DNA from: Piscirickettsia litoralis
GTDB taxonomy: Bacteria > Pseudomonadota > Gammaproteobacteria > Piscirickettsiales > Piscirickettsiaceae
Direction: 5' to 3'
DNA length: 63,775 nt
Assembly: GCF_001720395.1 (NCBI RefSeq)
Contig: NZ_MDTU01000001.1
Coordinates: forward strand, 2,556,509-2,620,283
In this document: positions 48,404 through 58,737 of the stretch, piece after piece
Layout: each line of letters starts with the position of its first letter
Position numbering within the stretch: position 1 is the first letter of the stretch
Translations under genes and position numbers: made by a program
Notes under the pieces: model-generated
Told to the model about the DNA's origin: nothing
Database searches by the model: none
Seen by the model: only the letters and a program-made list of their open reading frames with translations

Positions 48404-49051
48404 ATGAAAAAATTGCTGATAAGCACGGGAGTAAGTTTGTTATTGATGTCTTCTGCTTGGGCAGTGAATGGCAGTCAGAATGTGGCTGCAGATGTTTGTT
48501 TTACGCCCAGTGGTCAATGTGGCAATTTGATTGTAAAAACAATTGCTGAGGCAACACAATCAATTGACGTACAAGCCGAAAATTTCACCTCACAGCCGAT
48601 TGCTGATGCATTGGTTGCTGCGCAAAAGCGTGGAGTTAAAGTGAAAGTGTTGTTAGATAAGGTCAATGTTAATAGTCGTAATAGCGTAGTTTCATTATTA
48701 ACTAAAAATAAAGTTCCTTTCTTAATCGATTATAAGCCAGCAGTTGCCTATAACAAGGTCATATTAATTGATAATAAAACGGTGATCACCGGTAATTTTG
48801 CTTTTACAAAAGCAGCAGAGACCCAAGATGCAGGGAATATCCTCATTATGCGTAACCCGGAAATCGCAGGGATTTATCAAAGTAATTTTGACAAGCGTCA
48901 GAAAGACTCCGAGCAGCTTGCAACATACTGCCAGTCTTCGACAAAATGTCAGCTTGAATCTGTTGCGAATAAAGCGGTGGATGCGACTTCAAAAGCTGCC
49001 AATAGTGCTTGGAGTTCGACTAAAGAGTTTTGGAATAAGCATACGTCTTAG
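48404..49051 (+). CDS. Secreted phospholipase D-like protein with altered HKD motif
   Basis: The 215-residue protein has a signal peptide (residues 1-20, ending AWA) and a single PLD domain like bacterial endonuclease Nuc. SIDVQAENFTSQPIADAL and GVKVKVLLDKVNVN are typical lead-in strands. The catalytic HxKxxxxD appears as Tyr116-Asn-Lys118-x4-Asp123 (AYNKVILIDNKTVITGNF), so histidine is replaced by tyrosine; TAT versus CAT is one base. The following ETQDAGN also departs from the usual NAEN. A C-terminal helical tail (about 185-215) is rich in Ala, Ser and Lys. It may be inactive, or the base could be an error. The ORF itself is intact. Confidence 0.8.
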   Translation: MKKLLISTGVSLLLMSSAWAVNGSQNVAADVCFTPSGQCGNLIVKTIAEATQSIDVQAENFTSQPIADALVAAQKRGVKVKVLLDKVNVNSRNSVVSLLTKNKVPFLIDYKPAVAYNKVILIDNKTVITGNFAFTKAAETQDAGNILIMRNPEIAGIYQSNFDKRQKDSEQLATYCQSSTKCQLESVANKAVDATSKAANSAWSSTKEFWNKHTS

Positions 49052-49083
49052 CGGGAAAATAGTAGTTCAACTTAAATATCGTG

Positions 49084-49109
49084 AAAGCCACATTAATTGT
49101 GGCTTTTTT
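49084..49109 (+). terminator. Terminator of the PLD-like gene
   Basis: AAAGCCACA (49084-49092) pairs perfectly with TGTGGCTTT (49098-49106), loop TTAAT, ending in six T. It lies 33 bases after the stop codon. Confidence 0.88.
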
Positions 49110-49200
49110 ACTTTAAATTAAGAATGATTGAATTTTGTTTGCTAGGGTGTTGGCTGAGCTTGAAGTGCTTTAGGTATTTTGTTTGATTTTTGTTTGTCCC

Positions 49201-49228
49201 CTTGAGATTGCTAACTTAGTCCCAATAT
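49201..49228 (+). promoter_or_regulatory. Sigma-32-type heat-shock promoter of clpB
   Basis: CTTGAGA (49201-49207), preceded by CCC, and CCCAATAT (49221-49228) are 13 bases apart. They match the sigma-32 consensus CTTGAAA and CCCCATNT closely. The position, 37 bases before the clpB start, fits. Confidence 0.78.
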
Positions 49229-49264
49229 ATTAAAGCAAGCATGAATTTAAAGGGGGTAGATACA

Positions 49265-51850
49265 ATGAGAATGGATCGATTGACAAATCAGTTTCAAGTT
49301 GCAATCGCTGATGCGCAGTCTTTAGCATTGGGGCAAGATCATAACTTCATAGAGCCGGCGCATTTATTAAAGGCATTACTCGATCAGCAAGGTGGCGCAG
49401 TCAAGCCGATTTTGCAAAATGCGGGCGTAGATACTAATCAATTAGAGCAAGGGATAAATGGCCTGTTAGAGCGTTTGCCACAGGTTGTAGACCATAGTGG
49501 TCAAGTTCACGTGTCAAATGATTTATCACGCTTATTGAATTTAACGGATAAATATGCGCAAAAGCGTGATGATCAATATATTTCTAGCGAGTTATTTGCG
49601 TTAGCCGTTTTTGAAGATAAGGGGGAGCTTGGGCGCTTGTATAAGAGCGCGGGTGCGAATGCTAAGAAGGTCGAGGCGGCGATCGAGAGCGTGCGTGGTG
49701 GGCAGAATGTGAATGATCAGTCTGCTGAGGAAAATCGTCAGTCACTTGATAAATATACTATTGATTTAACAGAACGGGCTGAGGCGGGAAAAATTGATCC
49801 GGTGATTGGTCGTGATGATGAGATTCGCCGGACGATTCAGGTCTTGCAACGTCGGACTAAGAATAACCCTGTATTAATCGGTGAGCCGGGGGTGGGTAAG
49901 ACGGCTATTGTTGAAGGTCTTGCGCAGCGTATTGTCAATGGTGAAGTCCCTGAGGGGTTGAAAAATAAGAAAATCTTGGCTTTGGATATGGGCGCTTTGG
50001 TTGCCGGTGCGAAATTCCGTGGCGAGTTTGAAGAGCGCTTAAAAGCGGTTTTAAACGAATTATCTAAGCAAGAAGGTCAGGTCATCTTATTTATTGATGA
50101 GCTACACACCGTGGTTGGTGCAGGTAAGGCCGATGGAGCGATGGATGCTGGAAATATGTTAAAGCCTGCATTAGCGCGTGGTGAGTTGCATTGTGTGGGT
50201 GCGACGACGCTCGATGAATATCGCCAATACATAGAAAAAGACCCCGCTTTAGAGCGCCGTTTTCAAAAAGTACTGGTCACTGAACCGACGGTCGAAGACA
50301 CCATTGCGATTTTACGCGGTTTAAAAGAGCGTTATGAGGTGCATCACGGGGTACAAATTACCGACCCGGCGATTGTTGCCGCGGCGAATTTATCACACCG
50401 CTATATTACTGACCGTAACTTGCCGGATAAAGCCATTGATTTAATTGATGAGGCTGGTAGTCGGATTCGTATGGAAATCGACTCTAAACCCGAGGCGATG
50501 GACAAACTTGATCGTCGTTTAATTCAATTAAAAATTGAAGGCGAAGCGCTGAAAAAAGAAACCGATAGTGCATCATTAAAGCGTTTACATAATTTAAATC
50601 AAGAAGTCACTAAACTTGAAAAAGAATATGCAGATTTAAATGATGTTTGGCAGGCAGAAAAGGCATCTTTGCAGGGGACTCAGCATTTAAAATCTGAATT
50701 AGAACAAGCACGTTTAGATTTAGATGCAGCGAATCGTACCGGTGATTTAGGCAAAATGGCTGAATTACAATATGGCAAAATTCCTGATTTAGAAAAACAA
50801 TTAAAGGCAGCAGAAACATCGGTTACCGGTGATGAGAAAAAACTTGTGCGTTCGAGTGTGACCGATGAGCAAATCGCCGAAGTTATTTCAAAATGGACGG
50901 GGATTCCGGTGACGCGAATGATGCGTAGTGAACGTGAAAAATTATTGAAAATGGAAGAAGTCTTGCATGATCAAGTAATCGGCCAAAGTGAGGCGGTCAC
51001 CGCCGTGTCGAATGCAATTCGTCGCTCGCGTGCTGGTTTATCTGACCCATCGCGTCCGATTGGTTCTTTCTTGTTCTTAGGGCCGACTGGAGTTGGTAAA
51101 ACTGAATTATCTAAGGCATTAGCTCGCTTCTTGTTTGATACCTCTGAGGCGATGATTCGCATTGATATGTCAGAGTATATGGAAAAACATGCGGTGGCCC
51201 GCTTAGTTGGGGCACCTCCAGGATATGTGGGTTATGAGGAAGGTGGCCATTTAACTGAGCAAGTGCGTAGACGCCCGTATTCTGTTATTTTGTTTGATGA
51301 AGTGGAAAAAGCCCATCCGGATGTCTTTAATTTGTTACTGCAAGTTCTGGATGATGGCCGTTTAACCGACAGCCAAGGGCGCACCGTCGATTTTCGTAAT
51401 ACCGTTGTCATTATGACGTCGAATTTAGGGTCTGATGTGATTCAGTCTGCCGGTGCTGAGTTAAGTTATGATGAGATGCGCTCGGCTGTCATGGGTGTCG
51501 TTAGCCAGCACTTTAGACCGGAATTCATCAATCGAATTGATGAGTCTGTTGTTTTCCATGGTTTAAGTCAGGATAATATCGCTAAGATTGCCGAGATCCA
51601 ATTGAAAAAGCTAGGTGTGCGCCTAAAAGACAAAGAGCTGGGTTTTGAAGTCAGTGATGCGGCGATGAATTTAGTGACAGAGCGTGGTTATGATCCTGTC
51701 TATGGAGCACGACCCTTGAAACGGGCGATTCAAAATCTAATTGAAAATCCACTGGCAGAAAATATCCTCGAAGGAGACTTTGTGCCGGGTGATACAATTG
51801 ATGTAGAGCTTGATGGAGATAAAATTATTTTTAATAAAAAGAAAAAGTAA
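49265..51850 (+). CDS. clpB: ATP-dependent disaggregase ClpB
   Basis: ClpB, with DnaK, rescues proteins from aggregates. The 861 residues (E. coli 857) contain the N-domain (1-145), first AAA+ domain with [17 protein letters not shown], the middle coiled-coil domain (about 405-525) that distinguishes ClpB from ClpA, and second AAA+ domain with [15 protein letters not shown] and [11 protein letters not shown]. The ATG at 49265 follows AAGGGGG and gives [11 protein letters not shown], matching the family; an earlier in-frame ATG at 49241 is less likely. A heat-shock promoter precedes it and a terminator follows. Confidence 0.97.
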   Translation: MRMDRLTNQFQVAIADAQSLALGQDHNFIEPAHLLKALLDQQGGAVKPILQNAGVDTNQLEQGINGLLERLPQVVDHSGQVHVSNDLSRLLNLTDKYAQKRDDQYISSELFALAVFEDKGELGRLYKSAGANAKKVEAAIESVRGGQNVNDQSAEENRQSLDKYTIDLTERAEAGKIDPVIGRDDEIRRTIQVLQRRTKNNPVLIGEPGVGKTAIVEGLAQRIVNGEVPEGLKNKKILALDMGALVAGAKFRGEFEERLKAVLNELSKQEGQVILFIDELHTVVGAGKADGAMDAGNMLKPALARGELHCVGATTLDEYRQYIEKDPALERRFQKVLVTEPTVEDTIAILRGLKERYEVHHGVQITDPAIVAAANLSHRYITDRNLPDKAIDLIDEAGSRIRMEIDSKPEAMDKLDRRLIQLKIEGEALKKETDSASLKRLHNLNQEVTKLEKEYADLNDVWQAEKASLQGTQHLKSELEQARLDLDAANRTGDLGKMAELQYGKIPDLEKQLKAAETSVTGDEKKLVRSSVTDEQIAEVISKWTGIPVTRMMRSEREKLLKMEEVLHDQVIGQSEAVTAVSNAIRRSRAGLSDPSRPIGSFLFLGPTGVGKTELSKALARFLFDTSEAMIRIDMSEYMEKHAVARLVGAPPGYVGYEEGGHLTEQVRRRPYSVILFDEVEKAHPDVFNLLLQVLDDGRLTDSQGRTVDFRNTVVIMTSNLGSDVIQSAGAELSYDEMRSAVMGVVSQHFRPEFINRIDESVVFHGLSQDNIAKIAEIQLKKLGVRLKDKELGFEVSDAAMNLVTERGYDPVYGARPLKRAIQNLIENPLAENILEGDFVPGDTIDVELDGDKIIFNKKKK

Positions 51851-51878
51851 TAATATGGGATTAATCACATTTTAAAAT

Positions 51879-51905
51879 AAAAGGCTCTAATAGAGCCTTT
51901 TTTAT
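51879..51905. terminator. Bidirectional terminator between clpB and pyrF
   Basis: AAAAGGCTCT (51879-51888) and AGAGCCTTTT (51892-51901) form a perfect ten-pair stem with a loop of three, followed by TT on the plus strand. A-rich sequence on the other side supplies T residues for the minus-strand pyrimidine operon. Confidence 0.85.
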
Positions 51906-51937
51906 TGTTCAAAGAAGAGAGTTCGGCCGAGTGAGTA

Positions 51938-52700
51938 TTATGAGCGTTTTAGGTAGGCTTGCCAGCCTGCTTGGCGATAGGCTTGAGCGGCTTTTAATGG
52001 GTCATCATCTTTATAAATACCACGACCGACGATGATAATGTCATTGCCTAGCTCGTTAATGACATGATCAGGAGTGAGGTAACGCTGGCCTAAAGTATCT
52101 TGGCCTTCTTTTAATTGAACGCCTGGAGTCATATGAATCATACCTGGCTTATTACTGAGTTTCTCACGAGAAATAAAGCCCATAACAAAGTCACTATTTT
52201 CTTTAGCAAGGTTGATTGTTGTTTGAGTGTAATCAGCTTTAAGCAAATTACCCGCTGAACTCATTTGCGCAAGTAATAATAAGCCTACTTTTTCAAGGTC
52301 AATGGAATTTTTTTAAGCCATCGATAATGCCTGGGCCGGGGAGGGTGTGGGCATTGATAATATCTGCCCAAGAGGAGATATTATAAATTCCAGCGGTAAA
52401 TTGCTTATGAACTGTATTGCCAATATCAGCAAATTTTCGGTCCTCAAAAATTAAAAACTGGTGTTGATCAGCAAGCTCTTTGAGCTTTTTAGTGAGTTCA
52501 GGTGTGAAATCTTCGATAATGTCAATATGTGTTTTAAGTAAGCAAATTTCAGGGCCGATTTCATCGGCCAGTTTAATAAGCTCAGCGGCAGAGGTTACAT
52601 CGGCGGATAATGATAAGTTTGTTTGCTTCTCAGCCATTAATGTAAGTAATTTTTTGGATATTTTATTATCTGCCTGTCTGGCGCGCTCTAAGTAATTCAT
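51938..52700 (-). CDS. pyrF: Orotidine 5'-phosphate decarboxylase, eukaryotic-like (frameshifted here)
   Basis: This enzyme decarboxylates OMP to UMP. Unlike the E. coli type it resembles the URA3/UMP-synthase group: [26 protein letters not shown] (catalytic Lys), [15 protein letters not shown] (the Asp-Lys-Asp cluster) and IIIVGRGIY. The frame breaks in seven A on the coding strand (plus-strand T run 52308-52314). With six [21 protein letters not shown] links the halves to give 253 residues. It overlaps pyrE by four bases (ATGA), in the same order as the two domains of animal UMP synthase. Confidence 0.9.
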
Positions 52701-53236
52701 ACATTTTTACCCTCTGAGGTTAAGTCGGATAAAGTGAGTAGACTATGTAATTGGTAGCCTTGTTCACGCAGTTTTTCGGCACCACCTTGTTCACGATTAA
52801 CAATGGTAAAGACGTGCTCTATGTTTAAACCATGTTCTTTCAAGCATTCTGCAGTCGTTAAAATACTGCCACCAGAGGTAACAACGTCTTCAATAATCAC
52901 ACAGCTTTGATTAGCTGAGAAAACGCCTTCGATTTGTTTTTTCGTGCCATAAGCTTTGGTTTCTTTACGGTACATGATCATAGGGATGTTGGTATCGAGT
53001 GACAATGCGCTGGCAAGGGGTAATGCGGCATAAGGTACACCGCAGATCAACTCCGGATTGATTTCTTTTACCATTTCGGCAAATGCTGCACTGATAAGCT
53101 TTAATGTTTCGGGAAAGGAAATAATGCGACGCAAATCTGCATAAACATTGGATTTTTCGCCACTTTTAAGCGTAAACTCACCGTATTGGACGGCTTCAAT
53201 TTTTTTAAGCTCAGTGATTAATTGTTGTTTATTCAT
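52697..53236 (-). CDS. pyrE: Orotate phosphoribosyltransferase, UMP-synthase-like
   Basis: PyrE joins orotate and PRPP to make OMP. The PRPP-binding motif is [29 protein letters not shown] and [17 protein letters not shown] are the orotate- and phosphate-binding stretches. [12 protein letters not shown] and [10 protein letters not shown] resemble the N-terminal domain of animal UMP synthase more than E. coli PyrE. The 179 residues are shorter than E. coli (213). Its stop overlaps the pyrF ATG. Confidence 0.92.
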   Translation of the reverse strand: MNKQQLITELKKIEAVQYGEFTLKSGEKSNVYADLRRIISFPETLKLISAAFAEMVKEINPELICGVPYAALPLASALSLDTNIPMIMYRKETKAYGTKKQIEGVFSANQSCVIIEDVVTSGGSILTTAECLKEHGLNIEHVFTIVNREQGGAEKLREQGYQLHSLLTLSDLTSEGKNV

Positions 53237-53271
53237 GTTAAATTTCTCCTTATAATATATAATTAATAAAG

Positions 53272-54225
53272 TTAAAGTGTTGGGATGTTTTCAGTTAGAG
53301 CGAGTGCCAGCAAAGCTTGGCGTGTATAGAGGCCGTTTTCAGCCTGATTAAAGTAACTAGCATAAGGCGTTTGATCAACAGCAATATCAATTTCATTACC
53401 GCGGGGCAGAGGATGTAAAATTTGCAGTCGCTCTTTTACTTTATTATTTAGCTTATCGGCTGTCAAACATAAATCAGTAGGGTAGTTGTCTATATTTTGG
53501 TTATTATTAAAACGCTCTTTTTGCAAGCGTGTCATATAGATAACATCTAAATTCTCTAAATACTCTGATAAGAAATTAGATTTTTTGTAATTAATCTTAT
53601 TTTTTTCAAGAAGTTTAATTAAATAATCTGGAATTTGTAAGCTATCATCACTAATAAAATATAAGCAGGCAGGTGTGTGGTAGGTCAAGGCCTCAACTAG
53701 AGAGTGTACAGTGCGGCCATATTTTAAGTCACCGCTAAAGCCAATATGCAAGCCATCAAGCGTATTATGCTTTTCAACGATAGTGACTAAATCAAGCAAT
53801 GCTTGAGTTGGGTGTTGATTGCTGCCATCACCCGCATTTAAAATAGGTGCTGAGTGGCTGACTGTTGTTGCGCGCTTTGCTGCACCTGCTTCAGGGTGGC
53901 GCAAGATAATAGCATCGGCATATAAAGAAATAATTTGCATGCTATCTTCAAGCGTTTCACCTTTAGCTGTTGAAGTATTGCCTGCTTCTGAAAAGCCAAT
54001 GACTTTAGCACCGAGCTTTAAGGCAGCAGCTTCAAATGAGAGGCGAGTACGTGTAGAAGGTTCATAAAAACAAGAGGCAATTATTCGATTATTGAGCAAC
54101 TGACTCAGTTTTTTATGGCTGTTATGTTTTTTAAATTCTAGTGCGGTTTTGATAATAAGGTCGATGTTCTCACGATTTAGATCTTGTATGCTGATAAGAT
54201 GCTGTTGATAGAGAGAGTGTGTCAT
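53272..54225 (-). CDS. pyrB: Aspartate carbamoyltransferase catalytic chain
   Basis: PyrB condenses carbamoyl phosphate and aspartate, the committed step of pyrimidine synthesis. Motifs are FYEPSTRTRLSFE (carbamoyl-phosphate site), LRHPEAGAAK, GDGSNQHPTQALLD and LHPLPRGNEID (aspartate loop). The 317 residues fit the family. No pyrI regulatory subunit gene is adjacent, so allosteric control by CTP through PyrI is unlikely unless it lies elsewhere. It begins 76 bases after carB, with a terminator in between, and pyrE follows 35 bases later. Confidence 0.96.
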   Translation of the reverse strand: MTHSLYQQHLISIQDLNRENIDLIIKTALEFKKHNSHKKLSQLLNNRIIASCFYEPSTRTRLSFEAAALKLGAKVIGFSEAGNTSTAKGETLEDSMQIISLYADAIILRHPEAGAAKRATTVSHSAPILNAGDGSNQHPTQALLDLVTIVEKHNTLDGLHIGFSGDLKYGRTVHSLVEALTYHTPACLYFISDDSLQIPDYLIKLLEKNKINYKKSNFLSEYLENLDVIYMTRLQKERFNNNQNIDNYPTDLCLTADKLNNKVKERLQILHPLPRGNEIDIAVDQTPYASYFNQAENGLYTRQALLALALTENIPTL

Positions 54226-54267
54226 TGTATGTGCAGGCTCCTAATAAAGACAGCGAAGAGAGTCGAT

Positions 54268-54293
54268 AAAAAAAGAGAGGCTTTTAACCTCTC
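54268..54293 (-). terminator. Terminator or attenuator between carB and pyrB
   Basis: On the minus strand GAGAGG (from 54293) pairs with CCTCTC (to 54275), extended by two weak pairs, followed at once by seven T (54274-54268). It starts nine bases after the carB stop and ends 42 bases before the pyrB ATG. It could separate the genes or act as a regulated attenuator, as known for E. coli pyrBI. Confidence 0.75.
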
Positions 54294-54301
54294 ACTCTAT
54301 C

Positions 54302-57300
54302 TTAATTTTGCACAAACTCTTGCCAAGATTTTGCATAAACCTCTTTGTCATGCAACTCTGCTAAACATTGCAAAATTAACTGTGCTGCTTGTAGGTTGGT
54401 GACTAGTGGAATGTTATGGTCAATGGCTAAGCGGCGTAGGCGAAAGCCGTCAGTGACTTGGCTGGAGGTACTACTGCGTGTACCTTGAGGTAGGTTAATA
54501 ATCAAGCTAACTTTGCGGTCTTTGATGACTGTTGTTGCATTAGGCTCTCCCCCTTCGCTGGCTTTATTCACGCATTGTGAGGGGATGCCATTTTGGGCAA
54601 GAAATTCATGAGTGCCTGCCGTGGTATACAGCTCCCAGCCCAGCTTGTGTAATTCGGTGATTTCTTCAAGTAAACGCGGCTTACGGCTGCCGCCGATGCT
54701 TAAGAAGATTTTTTTCTCTGGCACTGACATTTCTGTTGCTTGCCAAGACTGGAAAAATGCATCGTTTAAGTCTTCACCAAGACAGGCAACCTCTCCAGTA
54801 GATGCCATTTCAACGTGGGGGACTGGGTTAGCCCCTTTTAGGCGACTGTATGAAAACTGCGGACTTTTTACGCCGACGTAATCTAAATCGAGGGTATTAA
54901 ATGGTCCTGTTTCTCGAATCCCCATGATTGCTTTCGTCGCAATTTCAATGAAGTTATGATTTGTCACTTTAGAGACAAAAGGGAAGGAGCGAGAAGCACG
55001 CAAGTTACACTCAATCACGCGAATCTCATTGTTTTTTGCAATAAACTGGATATTAAAGGGTCCGGTAATATTCAGTGCTTTGACAATTTTACGTGTAACT
55101 TTTTTTCGTACGACGAATGGTTTCGAGATAAAGCTTTTGTGGAGGCAATACTATCGTTGCATCACCGGAGTGGACTCCGGCGTTTTCGATATGCTCTGAG
55201 ATGGCTTCAATAATAATCTCACCATTCATTGCAACACCATCCATTTCTAGCTCTTTACCTTCTTGAATAAACTGGGAAAGAACAACAGGGTGATCCGGAG
55301 ACACTGTCGATGCTTCTTTTAAGTATTTTTCCATTTCATCTTCAGAGAAGACGACATTCATGGCGGCCCCTGAAAGAACGAAAGAAGGGCGAATCAAAAC
55401 GGGGTAGCCAACGTCTTCAGCAAAGGCTTTTGCGCCTTCAAGGCTGGTTGCCGCATGCCAAGCAGGTTGGTCAATGTTTAACTCATTGAGTAATGATGAG
55501 AATAATTCACGGTTTTCTGCTTGGTTAATATATTGAGCCGGCGTGCCTAATAGTTTATAACCGGCTTTATCCAATGGATTGACAAGGTTATTAGCTACTT
55601 GTCCACCCATAGCAACGACAAGCCCATGATGATTCTCAAAGTCGGCGATGTCTTGCACGCGTTCAAAAGTGAGCTGTTCAAAATAAAGGCGATCAGATTC
55701 ATCATAATCGGTAGAGACGGTTTCTGGATTTGAGTTGATAATAATCGGGCGTTCATCAAGTTGCTTTAACGTTCTTGCCGTAGTCACACCGCACCAGTCG
55801 AATTCAACCGAGGAGCCGATGCTGTAAGGACCAGACCCAAGAATAATCGTTGCAGGGGTTTGAGATGGACGAATATCATGTTGATCACCGTGGTAAGTCA
55901 GATAAAGATAATTCGTCTTTGCATTGAATTCGCCTGCGAGTGTATCAATTTGTTTGACCACTGGGGTGATATTTAAGCTAATACGTTGTTGCCTGATAGT
56001 ATTCTCGTCTGAGTCACTTAGGCAAGCAATGGCTTTGTCTGAAAAGCCTTTGCGTTTGGCGTCAACCAATCGTTCAGGGGTCAGCTGCTGGTTTTTAATT
56101 GCAAGCTCTGTTTGAGCCATAGCGTGCAAATGATGCAAGAACCAAGGATCAATATTAGAAAGCTTGTTAGCTTGTTCAACGGTGTTGCCTTGTAATAAGT
56201 AGCGATATAAGGCAAAAATACGGCGATCTGTCGCGTATTCAATTTCGTTTTCTATATTGTCGATTGGGTGTGGATAGTCACTTAAGCAAGATGCGCCGAT
56301 ATTAAGCATACCGATGGCTTTTTGTAGCGCTTCTGGGAAAGAGCGGCCGATGGCCATGACTTCACCAACACTTTTCATTTCTGTGCCAATGCGTCGCTCA
56401 GCTTTTTTCAGCTTGTGTGTATCCCAACGTGGAATTTTAACGACGATATAATCCAGCGCGGGTTCAAAAAAGGCACAAGTTTTCTTAGTGATGCTATTTT
56501 TTAGCTCATAAAGCTTATAGCCAAGTGCCAGTTTAGTAGCGATAAAAGCAAGTGGATAACCCGTCGCTTTTGAAGCGAGTGCACTCGAACGAGATAAACG
56601 TGGATTAATCTCAATCACACGATATTCACCGGTTTCTAGATTAAAGGCATATTGAATATTACACTCACCGATGATATTAAAATGATGTGCAACTTTAATG
56701 GCGATTTCACGTAAAAAATGATATTCAGTATTATTGAGTGATTGTGATGGAGAAACAACGATGCTCTCACCAGTATGGATACCCATGGGATCGAAGTTTT
56801 CCATGTTGCAAATGGTCAATGCGTTTTTAGCAGAATCACGGACAATTTCGTATTCAAACTCACTCCAACCGATTAAATTTTCTTCAATAAGTATTTGGTG
56901 GGCAACGCTAAAGACTTCGCTAACACGTTTTTCTAACTCTTCTTTGCTGTGAACAACGCCTGAACCTAAGCCCCCTAAAGAAAAACCGGCACGCATCATG
57001 ATTGGATAGCCAATGGAGTCAGCGGCTTTTAGAGCATCTTCAGCGTTGGTAACTGCAATACTTTTTGCAGTTTTAACGCCAATTTCGTCGAGTTTATTTT
57101 TAAATAAGTCACGGTCTTCGGCATTGCGAATGGTTTCGACTGAAGAGCCAAGCACTTTGACATTATGTTTGGTTAGTATGCCAGTCTCTTCCAGGCGTAA
57201 TCCTAAATTAAGTGCGGTTTGTCCGCCAAAGCCGAGTAAAATTGCATCGGGTTGTTCTTTTTCAATGATTTTTGTGACAGTTGCTTCATTTAAAGGCTGC

Positions 57301-57488
57301 AAGTAAACGCGGTCAGCCATATGCTCATCAGTTTGTACTGTGGCGATATTTGGATTGACCAGGATAACTTCAATATTTTCTTCTTTGAGAGCTTTAATTG
57401 CTTGGGAGCCTGAGTAGTCAAACTCACCTGCTTGGCTGATGCGCAGACCACCTGAACCTAACAAAAGTACTTTTTTAATTGATTGCAT
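54302..57488 (-). CDS. carB: Carbamoyl-phosphate synthase large subunit (frameshifted here)
   Basis: CarB makes carbamoyl phosphate from bicarbonate, ATP and CarA-derived ammonia for pyrimidine and arginine synthesis. The N-terminal synthetase half begins IKKVLLLGSGGLRISQAGEF and has RAGFSLGGLGSGV; the second half has ILGSGPYSIGSSVEFDWCG and RPSFVLSGAAM. The frame stops in seven A on the coding strand (plus-strand T run 55100-55106). With six A, TIRRTKKVTRKIVKALNIT continues into FNIQFIAKNNEIRVIE and the C-terminal MGS-like allosteric domain. The repaired length is 1061 (E. coli 1073). It starts two bases after the carA stop. Confidence 0.94.
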
Positions 57489-57490
57489 GC

Positions 57491-58548
57491 TTAGTTACCT
57501 TCACAGATGAGCTGATAGAATTTATTAAAAAGCCAGTGAGTGTCGACTGGGCCTGGAGCGGCTTCGGGGTGAAATTGGACAGAGAAGAAAGGTTTAGTTT
57601 TGTGCTCGATGCCTTGGACAGTGTTATCGTTTAGATTTCTAAAAGACACGCGCCAGTCTTTAGGGAGAGAATCTTCATTAATCGCATAGCCGTGGTTTTT
57701 GGGAGGTTAAAAAAACAACGTTCTGTGCCTTCTTGTAAGCAGGGTTGGTTTTGTGAGCGATGACCAAAGCGCAGCTTATAGGTCGTTGCGTTAATTGCCA
57801 GCCCCATCAATTGCGAGCCTAAGCAAATACCAAAAATTGGTTTCTCTTGCTCCATTGCTTTTTTTAAAATATTTGTAGTTTCATAGCAACGTGCGGGGTT
57901 TCCTGGGCCGTTAGAGATAAATACACCATCGAACTGCTCGCTGGTATAGTCATAGTTATAAGGAACACGCTTAACTCGAATAGGGAGGTTTCTAAGCTCG
58001 CGAGTGATGTTTTCTTTCATGCCGCAATCGACAGCGATGATAAGCTTGTCCCCTGAGCCAAAAGTTTCTGGCTCTTTTATCGAGACTTCGGCGACAAGAT
58101 TACGGGCATTATTATCTGGAAAGGCTTTGGGAAGTTCGTCGGCGGTGGTGATGGCCCCGGCAACCACCCCTTTTTCACGCAAGCATTTCGTTAGGGCGCG
58201 AGTGTCGACGTTAGCAATCACAGGAATATTCTCACTCTTGCACCAATCCAGTAGGGATTGCTCGGCATTAGTTCGTGCATAATGTGGGGAAAGCTCTGAG
58301 ACGACGATGCCTTTGGCGTGGATTTTTGTTGACTCCCAGCTTTCACAGTTGTTTACGCCATAGTTACCCATGAGTGGGTAAGTAAAGGTGATGATTTGAC
58401 CGTTATAAGAGGGGTCGGTCATGGTTTCTGGGTAGCCGACCATCCCAGTATTGAAAACAACCTCACCAAAGGATGTTTCTTGTTGCCAGCTAGGCGAGAT
58501 GCCGTGAAAAATTTCACCCGTTTCAAGGACAAGTTTAGCAGGGACCAT
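57491..58548 (-). CDS. carA: Carbamoyl-phosphate synthase small subunit (frameshifted here)
   Basis: CarA is the glutamine amidotransferase subunit of carbamoyl-phosphate synthase. It begins AKLVLETGEIFHG and contains FNTGMVGYPETMTDPSY. The class I glutaminase site shows IFGICLGSQLMG with the nucleophilic Cys. The frame breaks in five A on the coding strand (plus-strand T run 57696-57700). One added A restores FFNLPKNHGYAINEDSLPK, and the following frame supplies FHPEAAPGP, the catalytic His and Glu, to a stop at 57491. The repaired protein is 352 residues (E. coli 382). It heads the pyrimidine operon. Confidence 0.93.
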
Positions 58549-58597
58549 GATATGCGCCTTCTATAGTGCGTGTTGTTGTGCGCATGGAGAGCATAAA

Positions 58598-58626
58598 CGT
58601 ATATTTTTTCATGCAAGGGTTGACAA
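58598..58626 (-). promoter_or_regulatory. carA promoter
   Basis: On the minus strand TTGTCA (58626-58621) and TATACG (58603-58598) are 17 bases apart, with the predicted start near 58591 and a leader of about 43 bases before the carA ATG. Its -35 box overlaps that of the divergent promoter. Confidence 0.6.
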
Positions 58627-58648
58627 ACTTTTAGACTCTAGTTAGTAT
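58620..58648 (+). promoter_or_regulatory. Promoter of the secreted 203-residue protein gene
   Basis: TTGACA (58620-58625) and TAGTAT (58643-58648), spacing 17, make a near-consensus sigma-70 promoter. The -35 hexamer shares five bases with the opposing carA -35 box, so the two promoters cannot easily be occupied together. Confidence 0.65.
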
Positions 58649-58737
58649 TCATTCTTTACTGTTTGATATGCTTACTAAGAGTAGGTCTACGTCTGTCTTA
58701 ACGATCTCCACGCAAATTGGAGTTAATTTACCTGTAA

